Source: Candidatus Elarobacter sp.
GTDB lineage: Bacteria > Vulcanimicrobiota > Vulcanimicrobiia > Vulcanimicrobiales > Vulcanimicrobiaceae
Direction of reading: 5' to 3'
DNA: 12,919 nt
NCBI GenBank assembly: GCA_030150085.1
Contig: JASLGJ010000134.1
Coordinates: forward strand, 1 to 12,919
The notes under the pieces: generated by a model
Databases searched by the model: none
Told to the model about the DNA's origin: nothing
What the model saw: the letters and a program-made list of their open reading frames with translations, nothing else
Shown here: positions 1 to 6,455 of the stretch, in pieces
How positions within the stretch are numbered: the first letter of the stretch is position 1
How the letters are laid out: each line of letters opens with the position of its first letter
Made by a program: the position numbers and the translations under genes

Positions 1-461
1 GGGAGGGTCCGCCGCTGCTCGAGACCGAGCCGGCCGCCTGGGACACCGTGATGCGCGAGATGCTCACCACGCACTTCGTGTTCGCGCGAACCTTCGTGCC
101 CGAGCTGCTGCGCGCGCCGGGCGGGCTCTACCTAGGCATCGGCGGCGGGGCGGCGTTCCACCCCATGCCCGGCGCGAGCATCGTCTCGGTCGCCGCCGCC
201 GGCCAGCTCATGCTGACCCGCGCGCTGGCGACCGAGCTGCGCGGCGCCGACGTGCGCATCCGCGAGCTGGCGGTCAACGGCCCGATCCACACCCGCGAGT
301 CCGCCGCGTTCGCCGACCCGGCCTGGATCACGGCCGACGACGTCGGCGGCGTGGTGGCCGAGCTGGTTCGCGACGGCCGCACGACCTGGCCGCGGGCACG
401 GGTCGAGGGCCCGGTGGTGGTGATGGATCCCCGGGCCCGGACCGAGCCGGTGCGGCCGTGA
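1..461 (+). CDS. SDR-fold protein, C-terminal part, catalytic residues apparently lost
   Basis: The open frame enters from the left edge (first whole codon at base 3) and ends at TGA 459-461; only the C-terminal ~152 residues are present. The pattern is that of the second half of a short-chain dehydrogenase/reductase: a helix with FARTFVPELL, a strand with LYLGIGGGAA, a helix with LTRALATEL, then VRIRELAVNGPIHTRE, which resembles the loop over the nicotinamide in SDRs. The usual YxxxK pair, located by spacing from LTRALA, is Val (codon 183-185) and Ala (195-197), and Gly stands where the catalytic Ser is expected. It may therefore be a non-catalytic or regulatory SDR relative, or bind NAD(P) without classical reduction. 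The cofactor motif lies outside the window. An internal GTG at 48 is not the start, because the fold clearly continues upstream. The SDR-fold call is fairly sure; the function is unknown. Confidence 0.75.
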   Translation, partial: EGPPLLETEPAAWDTVMREMLTTHFVFARTFVPELLRAPGGLYLGIGGGAAFHPMPGASIVSVAAAGQLMLTRALATELRGADVRIRELAVNGPIHTRESAAFADPAWITADDVGGVVAELVRDGRTTWPRARVEGPVVVMDPRARTEPVRP

Positions 462-504
462 GCCGGTGAGGCGGGCGCCGTCGGCTCGGGTGAGTCGGTT
501 TCTC

Positions 505-550
505 TTCTTACGTTGAGTAACGGAAATAGCGATTATCGACACTATACCGG
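505..550 (+). promoter_or_regulatory. AT-rich intergenic stretch, possible promoter
   Basis: The gap between the SDR gene and the exported protein (462-633) is about 170 nt. Its segment around 500-550 is distinctly AT-richer than the rest of the window. It contains TTGAGT at 513-518, TTATCG at 533-538 and TATACC at 543-548. No -35/-10 pair has ideal 17-nt spacing: TTGAGT to TATACC is 24 nt, and TTACGT (508-513) to TTATCG is 19 nt. A short dyad, TTAC-5-GTAA, sits at 508-520. This is the only plausible promoter region seen for the plus-strand genes that follow. The exact elements are a guess. Confidence 0.3.
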
Positions 551-633
551 CGAGGGAGAAGGGGCGGGAGCGCGGGAGCGAGCGGCGACTCGGACCGTCA
601 GGCCGATGAAAGCCGGTGGCGAATCCGGTCTCG

Positions 634-1053
634 ATGCATGGGAATCGGTTTGGCCGGGCCGTCGCTCTGGGCGGCGCGGCCGTCATAGCGGCGCTTGCCG
701 GCGCGGGCACGGCCTCGGCGGATGCCGTGGACGGGACGGTCAACCCGGCCGGCGCGCTTCGGCTCGTGAGCCGCCCGCTGACGTTCACGAAGCTCGGTAA
801 GGCGAACGCCAAGACGTTTCAGGTTACCGAGCCGTTCTACACGCGCACGTTCAACGCGAGCTCGACGAACTGCGGCCAGGGCGAGCGCGCCATCGCGGCC
901 TTCACGCCGCAAGCGACGGCCGGCCCGACCGGCACGTTCACGGTGACGCCGCTGAACCCGGGCCAGTGCTCGATCACGGTGAGCGACGACGGCAGCGGCT
1001 CGGTCCGCGTGCAGGTCGACGTGACGGCACCCGCGCCGGCGTCCCCGCGCTGA
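634..1053 (+). CDS. Small exported Ig-like domain protein
   Basis: The 139-residue product has a clear signal peptide: a basic start (HGNRFGR), a hydrophobic core (AVALGGAAVIAALAGAG, residues 9-25) and a likely cleavage site after Ala29 in TASA-DA. The mature part of about 110 residues is Thr/Val/Gly-rich and beta-like, with Cys80 and Cys112 as a possible disulfide pair. The pattern (TFTVTPLNPGQCSITVSDDG, then alternating Val strands) resembles single bacterial Ig-like modules that decorate secreted or surface proteins. No catalytic motif is visible, and a cell-surface or periplasmic role is inferred. I chose ATG 634; a GTG at 616 in the same frame would add six residues, and neither has a good Shine-Dalgarno. 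It ends in a Pro/Ala tail (TAPAPASPR), and the stop lies only 13 nt before aceE, so the two are probably co-transcribed. Confidence 0.7.
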   Translation: MHGNRFGRAVALGGAAVIAALAGAGTASADAVDGTVNPAGALRLVSRPLTFTKLGKANAKTFQVTEPFYTRTFNASSTNCGQGERAIAAFTPQATAGPTGTFTVTPLNPGQCSITVSDDGSGSVRVQVDVTAPAPASPR

Positions 1054-1066
1054 TCCGGACGCCACG

Positions 1067-3736
1067 ATGATCCAGGACGACCTCAGCCGCGCCGCCGGCA
1101 GCGAGCCGGCCGATCCCGATCCGCTCGAGACGGCGGAATGGCTCGAAGCCTTCGAGGCGGTCGCACGCGCCGGCGGCAGCGAGCGCGCCCGCGACCTGCT
1201 GCGGCGCATCCAAGCGCGCGCCGACGAGCTGGGCATCCCCGCGCCGGTCGCGGCGTCGAGCTACCGCAACACGATTCCGCTCGAGCGGCAGCCGCCGTAT
1301 CCGGGCGATCTGGCGCTCGAGGAGCGCATCGCCGCGCTGGTTCGCTGGAACGCCCTGGCGATGGTCGTGCGCGCGAACCGCGCCTACGGCGACCTGGGCG
1401 GCCACATCGCGAGCTACGCCTCGGCGGCCGAGATCTTCGAGATCGGGTTCAACCATTTCTTTCGCGGCGGCGGTGACGGCGATCTGGTGTTCTTCCAGCC
1501 GCACTCGTCGCCCGGCGTGTACGCGCGCGCGTTTCTCGAAGGCCGGTTGTCCGAGGACCAGCTCGCGCACTACCGCCAGGAAGCCGGCGGCCTCGGCCTG
1601 TGCTCGTACCCGCACCCCTGGCTGATGCCCGAGTTCTGGCAGGTGCCGACCGGCTCGATGGGCTTGGGGCCGATCTCCTCGATCTACCACGCCCGCTTCA
1701 TGCGCTACCTGGAACACCGCGCTCTCGCGCCAACCGCGGGCCGGCGGGTGTGGGGCATCTTCGGCGACGGCGAGATGGACGAGCCCGAGTCGGTCGCCGC
1801 GCTGACGCTGGCCGCGCGCGAGCGCTTGGACAACCTGACCTGGATCGTCAACTGCAACCTGCAGCGCCTCGACGGGCCGGTGCGCGGCAACGGCCGGATC
1901 GTCGACGAGCTCGAACGGCTCTTCCTCGGCGCGGGCTGGAACGTGGTCAAGGTGCTGTGGGGCAGCGAGTGGGACGGCCTGTTCGCGCGCGACGCCGGCG
2001 GTGCGCTGGCGCGGCACCTCGGGCGGACGACCGACGGCGAGTACCAGACCCTGGGCGCCAACGACGGCGCGTTCAACCGCGCGGCCTTCTTCGGCCGCGA
2101 CCCCGAGCTGCGCGCGCTCGCCGCCTCGCTGAGCGACGACGAGATCCACCGCTTGCGGCGCGGCGGGCACGATTTCCGCAAGCTGTACGCCGCGCTGGAC
2201 GCGGCCCGGCGCGAGCGCGAGCGGCCCACGGTCGTGCTCGCCCTGACCAAAAAAGGCTACGGGATCAGCAGCGCCGAGTCGCGCATGACGGCGCACCAGG
2301 AGAAAAAGCTCGACCTCGACGGCCTGCGCGCGGTGCGCGACCGCTTCGCGCTGCCCCTGAGCGACGACGACCTCGCCGCGATGCGCTTCGTGCGGCCGGC
2401 GGCGGACAGTGCCGAGGAACGGTATCTGCGCGAGCGCCGCGCGGCCTTGGGCGGCGACTTGCCCGCGCGGCGCCCGCGCGGGCCGGCGCTCACGGTGCCG
2501 CCGGTCGAGCGCTTCGCCAGCTTCGCGACCGCGGCCGGCGGCAAAGAGATGTCGACCACCGTGGCGCTCGTGCGCATGCTGACGAGCTTGCTGCGCGACC
2601 CGGTGCTGGGGCGCGCGATCGTGCCGATCGTGGCCGACGAGGCGCGCACGTTCGGCATGGACGGCCTGTTCCGCCAGATCGGCATCTACGCCCCGGGCGG
2701 CCAGCTCTACGACCCGCAAGACAACGGCTCGCTGCTCTCGTACCGCGAGTCGCACGACGGCCAGCTCCTCGAAGAGGGCATCACCGAGGCCGGCGCGCTC
2801 GCGTCGTGGACCGCCGCGGCGACCGCGTACAGCGTCCACGGCGTCACCCTGCTGCCCTTCTACATCTTCTACTCGATGTTCGGCTTCCAGCGCGTCGGCG
2901 ACCTGATCTGGGCCGCCGCCGACCAGCGCGCGCGGGGCTTCCTGATCGGCGCGACCGCGGGCCGCACGACGCTGGGCGGCGAGGGCCTGCAGCACCAGGA
3001 CGGGTCGAGCCACGTCGTCGCGGCGACCGTGCCCAACTGCCGCGCGTACGACCCCGCCTTCGCCTACGAGATCGCGGCGATCGTGCGGCACGGCGCGCAC
3101 GTCATGCTCGAGCGCGGCGAGGATGTCTTCTTCTACCTGACCGTGACGAACGAGCGCTACCCGCAGCCCTCGCTGCCGGCCGGGGTCGAGGACGACATCA
3201 TCCGCGGCTGCTATCGCTTGCGCACGGTCGGCGAGCCGGGCGCGGCGCGCGTGCGGCTGCTCGGCTCGGGCGCGATCCTGCGCGAGGCCGACGCCGCCGC
3301 GGACCTGCTGGCGGCGGACTGGAACGTCGCCGCCGAGGTGTGGAGCGTGACCAGCTTCGCCGAGCTGGCCCGCGAGGCGCGCGAGACCGAGCGCGCCAAC
3401 CGGCTTCACCCCGAGCGCCCGCGCGCGCTCAGCCACCTCGAGCGCAGCCTGCCCGGCGACGTGCCGATCGTGGCCGCGACCGACTACGTGCGAGCCTACC
3501 CGCAGACGATCGCCGCGTACCTGCGCGCGCCGTTCGTCGCGCTGGGCACCGACGGGTTCGGGCGCAGCGACACGCGCGCCGCGCTGCGCCGCTTCTTCGA
3601 GATCAGCCGCTACGACGTCGCGGTCGCGGCCCTGGACGTGCTGGCGCGCCAAGGCGCCGTTCCGCCCGCCACGGTCGCCGCGGCGATCGCGCGCTACGGG
3701 ATCGACACCGAATCCGCGCCGAGCTGGCTGCGCTGA
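1067..3736 (+). CDS. aceE: Pyruvate dehydrogenase E1 component, homodimeric type
   Basis: AceE performs thiamine-diphosphate-dependent decarboxylation of pyruvate and reductive acetylation of the lipoyl group of E2, in the cytoplasmic pyruvate dehydrogenase complex. At 889 residues it matches E. coli AceE (887 aa) along its whole length. Visible motifs are SYRNTIP near residue 64; GGHIAS with His113 and PHSSPGVYARAFLEGRL with His146 (E. coli His106 and His142); the ThDP/Mg site GDGEMDEPES (233-242) through NCNLQRLDG (from Asn262); the mobile loop with His410; EEGITEAG with the cofactor-activating Glu; GEGLQHQDG with His643; and a C-terminal VLGTDGFGRSD-like stretch. A small difference is Pro145 where E. 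coli has Gly. The start is ATG 1067 with a weak upstream GGA. No aceF (E2) or lpd (E3) lies on either side, so partners must be encoded elsewhere. The identity is secure. Confidence 0.97.
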   Translation: MIQDDLSRAAGSEPADPDPLETAEWLEAFEAVARAGGSERARDLLRRIQARADELGIPAPVAASSYRNTIPLERQPPYPGDLALEERIAALVRWNALAMVVRANRAYGDLGGHIASYASAAEIFEIGFNHFFRGGGDGDLVFFQPHSSPGVYARAFLEGRLSEDQLAHYRQEAGGLGLCSYPHPWLMPEFWQVPTGSMGLGPISSIYHARFMRYLEHRALAPTAGRRVWGIFGDGEMDEPESVAALTLAARERLDNLTWIVNCNLQRLDGPVRGNGRIVDELERLFLGAGWNVVKVLWGSEWDGLFARDAGGALARHLGRTTDGEYQTLGANDGAFNRAAFFGRDPELRALAASLSDDEIHRLRRGGHDFRKLYAALDAARRERERPTVVLALTKKGYGISSAESRMTAHQEKKLDLDGLRAVRDRFALPLSDDDLAAMRFVRPAADSAEERYLRERRAALGGDLPARRPRGPALTVPPVERFASFATAAGGKEMSTTVALVRMLTSLLRDPVLGRAIVPIVADEARTFGMDGLFRQIGIYAPGGQLYDPQDNGSLLSYRESHDGQLLEEGITEAGALASWTAAATAYSVHGVTLLPFYIFYSMFGFQRVGDLIWAAADQRARGFLIGATAGRTTLGGEGLQHQDGSSHVVAATVPNCRAYDPAFAYEIAAIVRHGAHVMLERGEDVFFYLTVTNERYPQPSLPAGVEDDIIRGCYRLRTVGEPGAARVRLLGSGAILREADAAADLLAADWNVAAEVWSVTSFAELAREARETERANRLHPERPRALSHLERSLPGDVPIVAATDYVRAYPQTIAAYLRAPFVALGTDGFGRSDTRAALRRFFEISRYDVAVAALDVLARQGAVPPATVAAAIARYGIDTESAPSWLR

Positions 3737-3772
3737 CGGGAATCGCGCGCGAGTCACGGAAATACCACGGCG

Positions 3773-4750
3773 ATGGCGACCAAGCGCGGCCCGGTCTACG
3801 AGGTTCCGGAGTACCGCTCGGCCGATCCCGAGATCGCGCGCTTCGCCGAGCAGTACCTGCTGATCCGCGGCACCACGCCGCGCACCCGCGAGGCCTACCA
3901 GCGCGACCTCGAGCACTACGGCGCGTTCCTGAAATCGACCGCGCTGGGCACCAAGCTCGACGAGAAAGCCCCGCCGCCCTACGAGCAGCTCGCGACCGCG
4001 AAGTACGCCGACATCCTGGCCTACCAGACGTTCCTCGCCCGCTCGCGCCGCTACGCGCCGCGCTCGATGCGGCGCAAGATCGCCACCCTGCGGACGTTCT
4101 ACAAGCACTTGCGCACCAGCGGCCGGCGCGACGACAACCCCGCCGCCGACGCGATCCTGCCCAAGATCGGCAAGCCGCTGCCCAAGGCGATGCACGGCGA
4201 GGAAGTCGCGCGCGTGTTCGCCGTCAAGCCGCTGGCGAACCTGAACGACATGCAGCGCAAGCGCGACCGCGCGATCCTGCAGTGCCTGTGGTCGTGCGGT
4301 GTCCGCCGCGCCGAGCTGGTCGGCCTGGATTTGACCGACGTCGACCTCGACGGCCGCCAGCTGCGCGTGGTCAAGGGCAAGGGCAACAAGGACCGCTACG
4401 TCCCGATGACGCCCGAAGCGGTGAGCGCGATGCGCGACTACCTCGGCGTGCGCCCGCGCGCCTCGGTGCCGGCGTTCTTCGTCGGCCGCGGCGACCGTCG
4501 CCTGAGCGCGGCGGGAGTCTACAAGATCGTCCGCACCTACATGCAGCTCGCCGGCATCACCGAGCACGCCTCCCCGCACACCTGGCGCCACACCGTCGCT
4601 ACGCTGATGCGCGAGCGCGGCGCGGACCTGCTGTTCCTCAAAGAGTTTTTGGGCCACGAGTCGACCGCGACGACCGAGATCTACACCAAGATGGCACGCA
4701 GCCGGTTGCGCAGCGAGTTCGACCAGTTCCACCCACGCGAGGACGTGTAG
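3773..4750 (+). CDS. Tyrosine recombinase, XerC/XerD family
   Basis: This 325-residue tyrosine site-specific recombinase probably resolves chromosome dimers at dif, as XerC/XerD do. The N-terminal SAM-like core-binding domain (about residues 22-125) contains TPRTREAYQRDLEHY. The catalytic domain (about 140-315) has the full residue set: Arg178 in CGVRRAEL, Lys203 in GKGNKDRYVP, His269 and Arg272 in SPHTWRH, His295 in LGHES, and nucleophile Tyr304 in TEIYTK. It is somewhat longer than the usual ~300 aa, with about 20 extra N-terminal residues and an insert near 55-75. It follows aceE by 36 nt in the same direction, so it may share its transcript. There is no excisionase, cargo, adjacent tRNA or visible attachment site, which favours a housekeeping Xer enzyme over an integrase. 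I cannot separate XerC, XerD or a single XerA/H-like type. Composition matches the neighbours. Confidence 0.9.
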   Translation: MATKRGPVYEVPEYRSADPEIARFAEQYLLIRGTTPRTREAYQRDLEHYGAFLKSTALGTKLDEKAPPPYEQLATAKYADILAYQTFLARSRRYAPRSMRRKIATLRTFYKHLRTSGRRDDNPAADAILPKIGKPLPKAMHGEEVARVFAVKPLANLNDMQRKRDRAILQCLWSCGVRRAELVGLDLTDVDLDGRQLRVVKGKGNKDRYVPMTPEAVSAMRDYLGVRPRASVPAFFVGRGDRRLSAAGVYKIVRTYMQLAGITEHASPHTWRHTVATLMRERGADLLFLKEFLGHESTATTEIYTKMARSRLRSEFDQFHPREDV

Positions 4751-4805
4751 GGGGAAGCGCGTTCTGCTCGCCCTTCTCCTCCGCTCGCCGGTCGCGTTCT
4801 AGCGC

Positions 4806-5711
4806 CTATGCGCGCGACGCCGCTTCGCGTGCTTTCATCAGCGCGGTGACGGTCTCGTTGTACGGTGTCGGCACCGCCGCCCGCCGTCCGGCTGCGACGA
4901 CCGCGCCGTTGATGAAATCGATCTCGGTCGGGGCTCCGGCGCGCAGGTCGTTGAGCATCGAGTTGTCCAGGTCGGCGGTCTGCTCGACGATCGTGCGCAC
5001 GTAGCTCCAGGGGTCGGTGAAGGGGAGCGGGATGCGCATCGCGTTGGCGACCGTGGCGGCTTCTTGCGCGAGCGAGCGGGCGACTTCGCCGGCGTGCTCG
5101 TCGGTCAGCACCACGCCGTTGGGCTTGGCCAGCAGCGCGGCGACCGGGTTGATCGCGGCGTTGGCGATCAGCTTGCCCCACAGGTGGGGGCGGATGTCGT
5201 AGGCCGTGCTGGCGCGGAAGCCGGCGTCGACCAGCAGGCGGGTGATGCGGTTGCAGACCTCGGGCGAGGCGCCGGCGCTGCCGAGCACCGTCGTGCCCTC
5301 GCCCAGGCGCCGCACCTCGCCCGGCCCCAGCGTCAGGGCCGACTCGGTCGTGGCCCCGATCGCGAGCGAGATCGTGCCGCCCAGCGCGGTCTTGATCGCC
5401 TCCTCGTTGCCCAGCCCGTTCTGGAGCGAGACGATCGCCGCGGCCGGGTCGAGCTCGTTGGCGAACGGGCGCAGCGCGCGCAGGGTGTCGGTCGCCCGCA
5501 CGAACACGAACAGCGCTTGCACGCCGAACAGCTCGCGCGGCTCGGCGGTCACCCGCGCCGGGCGGGCCTCGCCGTCGACCCGCAGGCCGTCGCGCCGGAT
5601 CGCCTCGACGACCTGGCGGTTGCGCTCCAGCAGCACGACCTCGTTGTCGCGCGCGAGCCGCTCGCCGAACAGCGTCCCCAGCGCGCCCGCGCCGACGATC
5701 CCGATCCGCAT
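4806..5711 (-). CDS. panE: 2-dehydropantoate 2-reductase (ketopantoate reductase)
   Basis: PanE (ApbA) reduces 2-dehydropantoate to (R)-pantoate with NADPH in pantothenate/CoA synthesis, in the cytosol. The 301-residue length is typical. The Rossmann motif GAGALG is at 7-12. The family residues Asn98 (LQNGLG), Lys180 (LWGKLIANA, the catalytic Lys176 of E. coli), Ser251 (NSMLNDL) and Glu263 (PTEIDFING, E. coli Glu256) are all present. Residue 72 is Arg in LFVFVRATDT, where E. coli and most homologues have Lys. The start is ATG 5711, because the frame is closed upstream by a TGA before any other start. Its own Shine-Dalgarno is poor; a strong AGGAGG lies 42 nt upstream, in front of a tiny ORF ending 1 nt before this ATG. 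It is the last gene of the minus-strand operon and converges on the recombinase gene with a 55-nt gap. Confidence 0.93.
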   Translation of the reverse strand: MRIGIVGAGALGTLFGERLARDNEVVLLERNRQVVEAIRRDGLRVDGEARPARVTAEPRELFGVQALFVFVRATDTLRALRPFANELDPAAAIVSLQNGLGNEEAIKTALGGTISLAIGATTESALTLGPGEVRRLGEGTTVLGSAGASPEVCNRITRLLVDAGFRASTAYDIRPHLWGKLIANAAINPVAALLAKPNGVVLTDEHAGEVARSLAQEAATVANAMRIPLPFTDPWSYVRTIVEQTADLDNSMLNDLRAGAPTEIDFINGAVVAAGRRAAVPTPYNETVTALMKAREAASRA

Positions 5712-5712
5712 G

Positions 5713-5748
5713 CTAACGCGGCCCCGCCTGCGCTCGGTCCATCACCAC
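5713..5748 (-). other. Possible leader mini-ORF ahead of panE
   Basis: After the rhomboid stop codon there is a very short open frame that can start at GTG 5748, GTG 5745 or ATG 5742. It encodes 9 to 11 residues ending MDRAQAGPR and stops at TAG 5715-5713, one base before the panE ATG. It is preceded by AGGAGG at 5759-5754, 5 to 11 nt from the possible starts, one of the two best ribosome-binding sites seen in the window. The junction TAG-C-ATG has the same layout as mlaD TAG-C-GTG rhomboid. A second tiny frame, MRRQTW, runs from ATG 5762 (overlapping the rhomboid TGA) to a TGA that overlaps ATG 5742. The peptide itself may be meaningless; its likely role would be to deliver terminating ribosomes to panE. 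Translation is not proven. Confidence 0.3.
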
Positions 5749-5753
5749 GTTTG

Positions 5754-5759
5754 CCTCCT
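5754..5759 (-). promoter_or_regulatory. Strong Shine-Dalgarno between rhomboid gene and panE
   Basis: The perfect AGGAGG on the minus strand overlaps the rhomboid TGA (5761-5759). It is too far from the panE ATG (42 nt) to serve it directly, but is correctly placed for the mini-ORF starting at 5748, 5745 or 5742. Most other genes here have weak or no Shine-Dalgarno, so this site stands out. Confidence 0.55.
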
Positions 5760-6454
5760 CATCGTGCTCTCGCCCTCGCTCTCGGCCGGCGGCTCATCAG
5801 CCCGATCAGGAGCACGCCCGCGCAGAAGCCGCCGATGTGGGCGAAGTACGCGGTGCCGCCTTGCGATTCCGCCGCCCGGCCGCCCAGCGTGCCGAAGCCG
5901 TTGAGGAACTGGGTCAGGGCCCAGATGCCGATCACCAGCAGCGCCGGGAGGCGCAGGAAGAGCGGGAAGCAGCCGATCGGGACGATCGTGCGCACGCTGG
6001 CGAAGGGAAAGTTCACCAGGTACGCGCCCAGCACGCCCGCGATCGCGCCCGAGGCGCCCAGCGAGGGCACGTGGCTGCCCGGCCCGATCGCGACCTGCGC
6101 GGCGTCGCCCGCGATCCCGCACAGCAGGTAGAACGCCGCGAAGCGCAGGCTCCCGCACAGCGCCTCGACCTGCGGCCCGAACACGAACAGGAACAGCATG
6201 TTGAACGCGATGTGCAGGAAGCCGCCGTGCAGGAACATCGAGGTGATGACGGTCAGGGCGGGAACCGGCGGCGAGGGCGGGTCGAGCACGATCCCGTTGA
6301 CCAGGTCGTAGGGGATCAGCGCGAAGGCGTTGATGAAGCGGTCGAGGTCCGGCGCGCTCAGCTCCTGGACGAACACCCACACGTTGGCCGCGATCAGCGC
6401 GTAGGTGACGAGCGGAAACCCGCGCGGCCGCTCGTCGTCCCCGATCGGGATCAC
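5759..6454 (-). CDS. Rhomboid family intramembrane serine protease
   Basis: The 231-residue polytopic membrane protein is of the rhomboid/GlpG type, which cleaves transmembrane substrates within the inner membrane. It begins MIPIGDDERPRGFPLVTYAL, a common start for bacterial rhomboids. It has about six hydrophobic segments, and the signature motifs are present: HGGFLHIAFN (His76, His81, Asn85), the catalytic Ser135 in GASGA, and the catalytic His206 in AHIGG. The C-terminus is a basic Arg-Ala repeat tail (RARARAR), probably cytoplasmic. The start is GTG 6454, one base after the mlaD stop (TAG-C-GTG) and without its own clear ribosome site, which suggests translational coupling to mlaD. Substrates cannot be inferred. 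Position in the mlaEFD operon hints at an envelope-related role, but this is only context. Confidence 0.9.
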   Translation of the reverse strand: MIPIGDDERPRGFPLVTYALIAANVWVFVQELSAPDLDRFINAFALIPYDLVNGIVLDPPSPPVPALTVITSMFLHGGFLHIAFNMLFLFVFGPQVEALCGSLRFAAFYLLCGIAGDAAQVAIGPGSHVPSLGASGAIAGVLGAYLVNFPFASVRTIVPIGCFPLFLRLPALLVIGIWALTQFLNGFGTLGGRAAESQGGTAYFAHIGGFCAGVLLIGLMSRRPRARARAR

Positions 6455-6455
6455 G

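Noticed and set aside
974..4732. A 1252-codon open frame on the minus strand opposite aceE and the recombinase gene
   Set aside because: The translation is low-complexity Arg/Ala/Gly/Val/His-rich, as expected from the complement of high-GC coding sequence, and the opposite strand encodes two unmistakable enzymes.
3773..4750. Integrase of a genomic island
   Set aside because: There is no tRNA, direct-repeat attachment site, excisionase, phage gene or compositional shift nearby; the flanking genes are housekeeping.
4751..4805. Bidirectional terminator between the convergent recombinase and panE genes
   Set aside because: I found no hairpin with a T-tract. There is an 8-bp direct repeat (CGCGTTCT at 4758-4765 and 4793-4800) and a pyrimidine-rich run, but nothing that folds convincingly.
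1600..5004. A 1134-codon plus-strand frame overlapping aceE, the recombinase and panE
   Set aside because: It is an Arg/Ala/Pro-rich out-of-frame shadow without motifs, crossing two real plus-strand genes and the antisense of panE.
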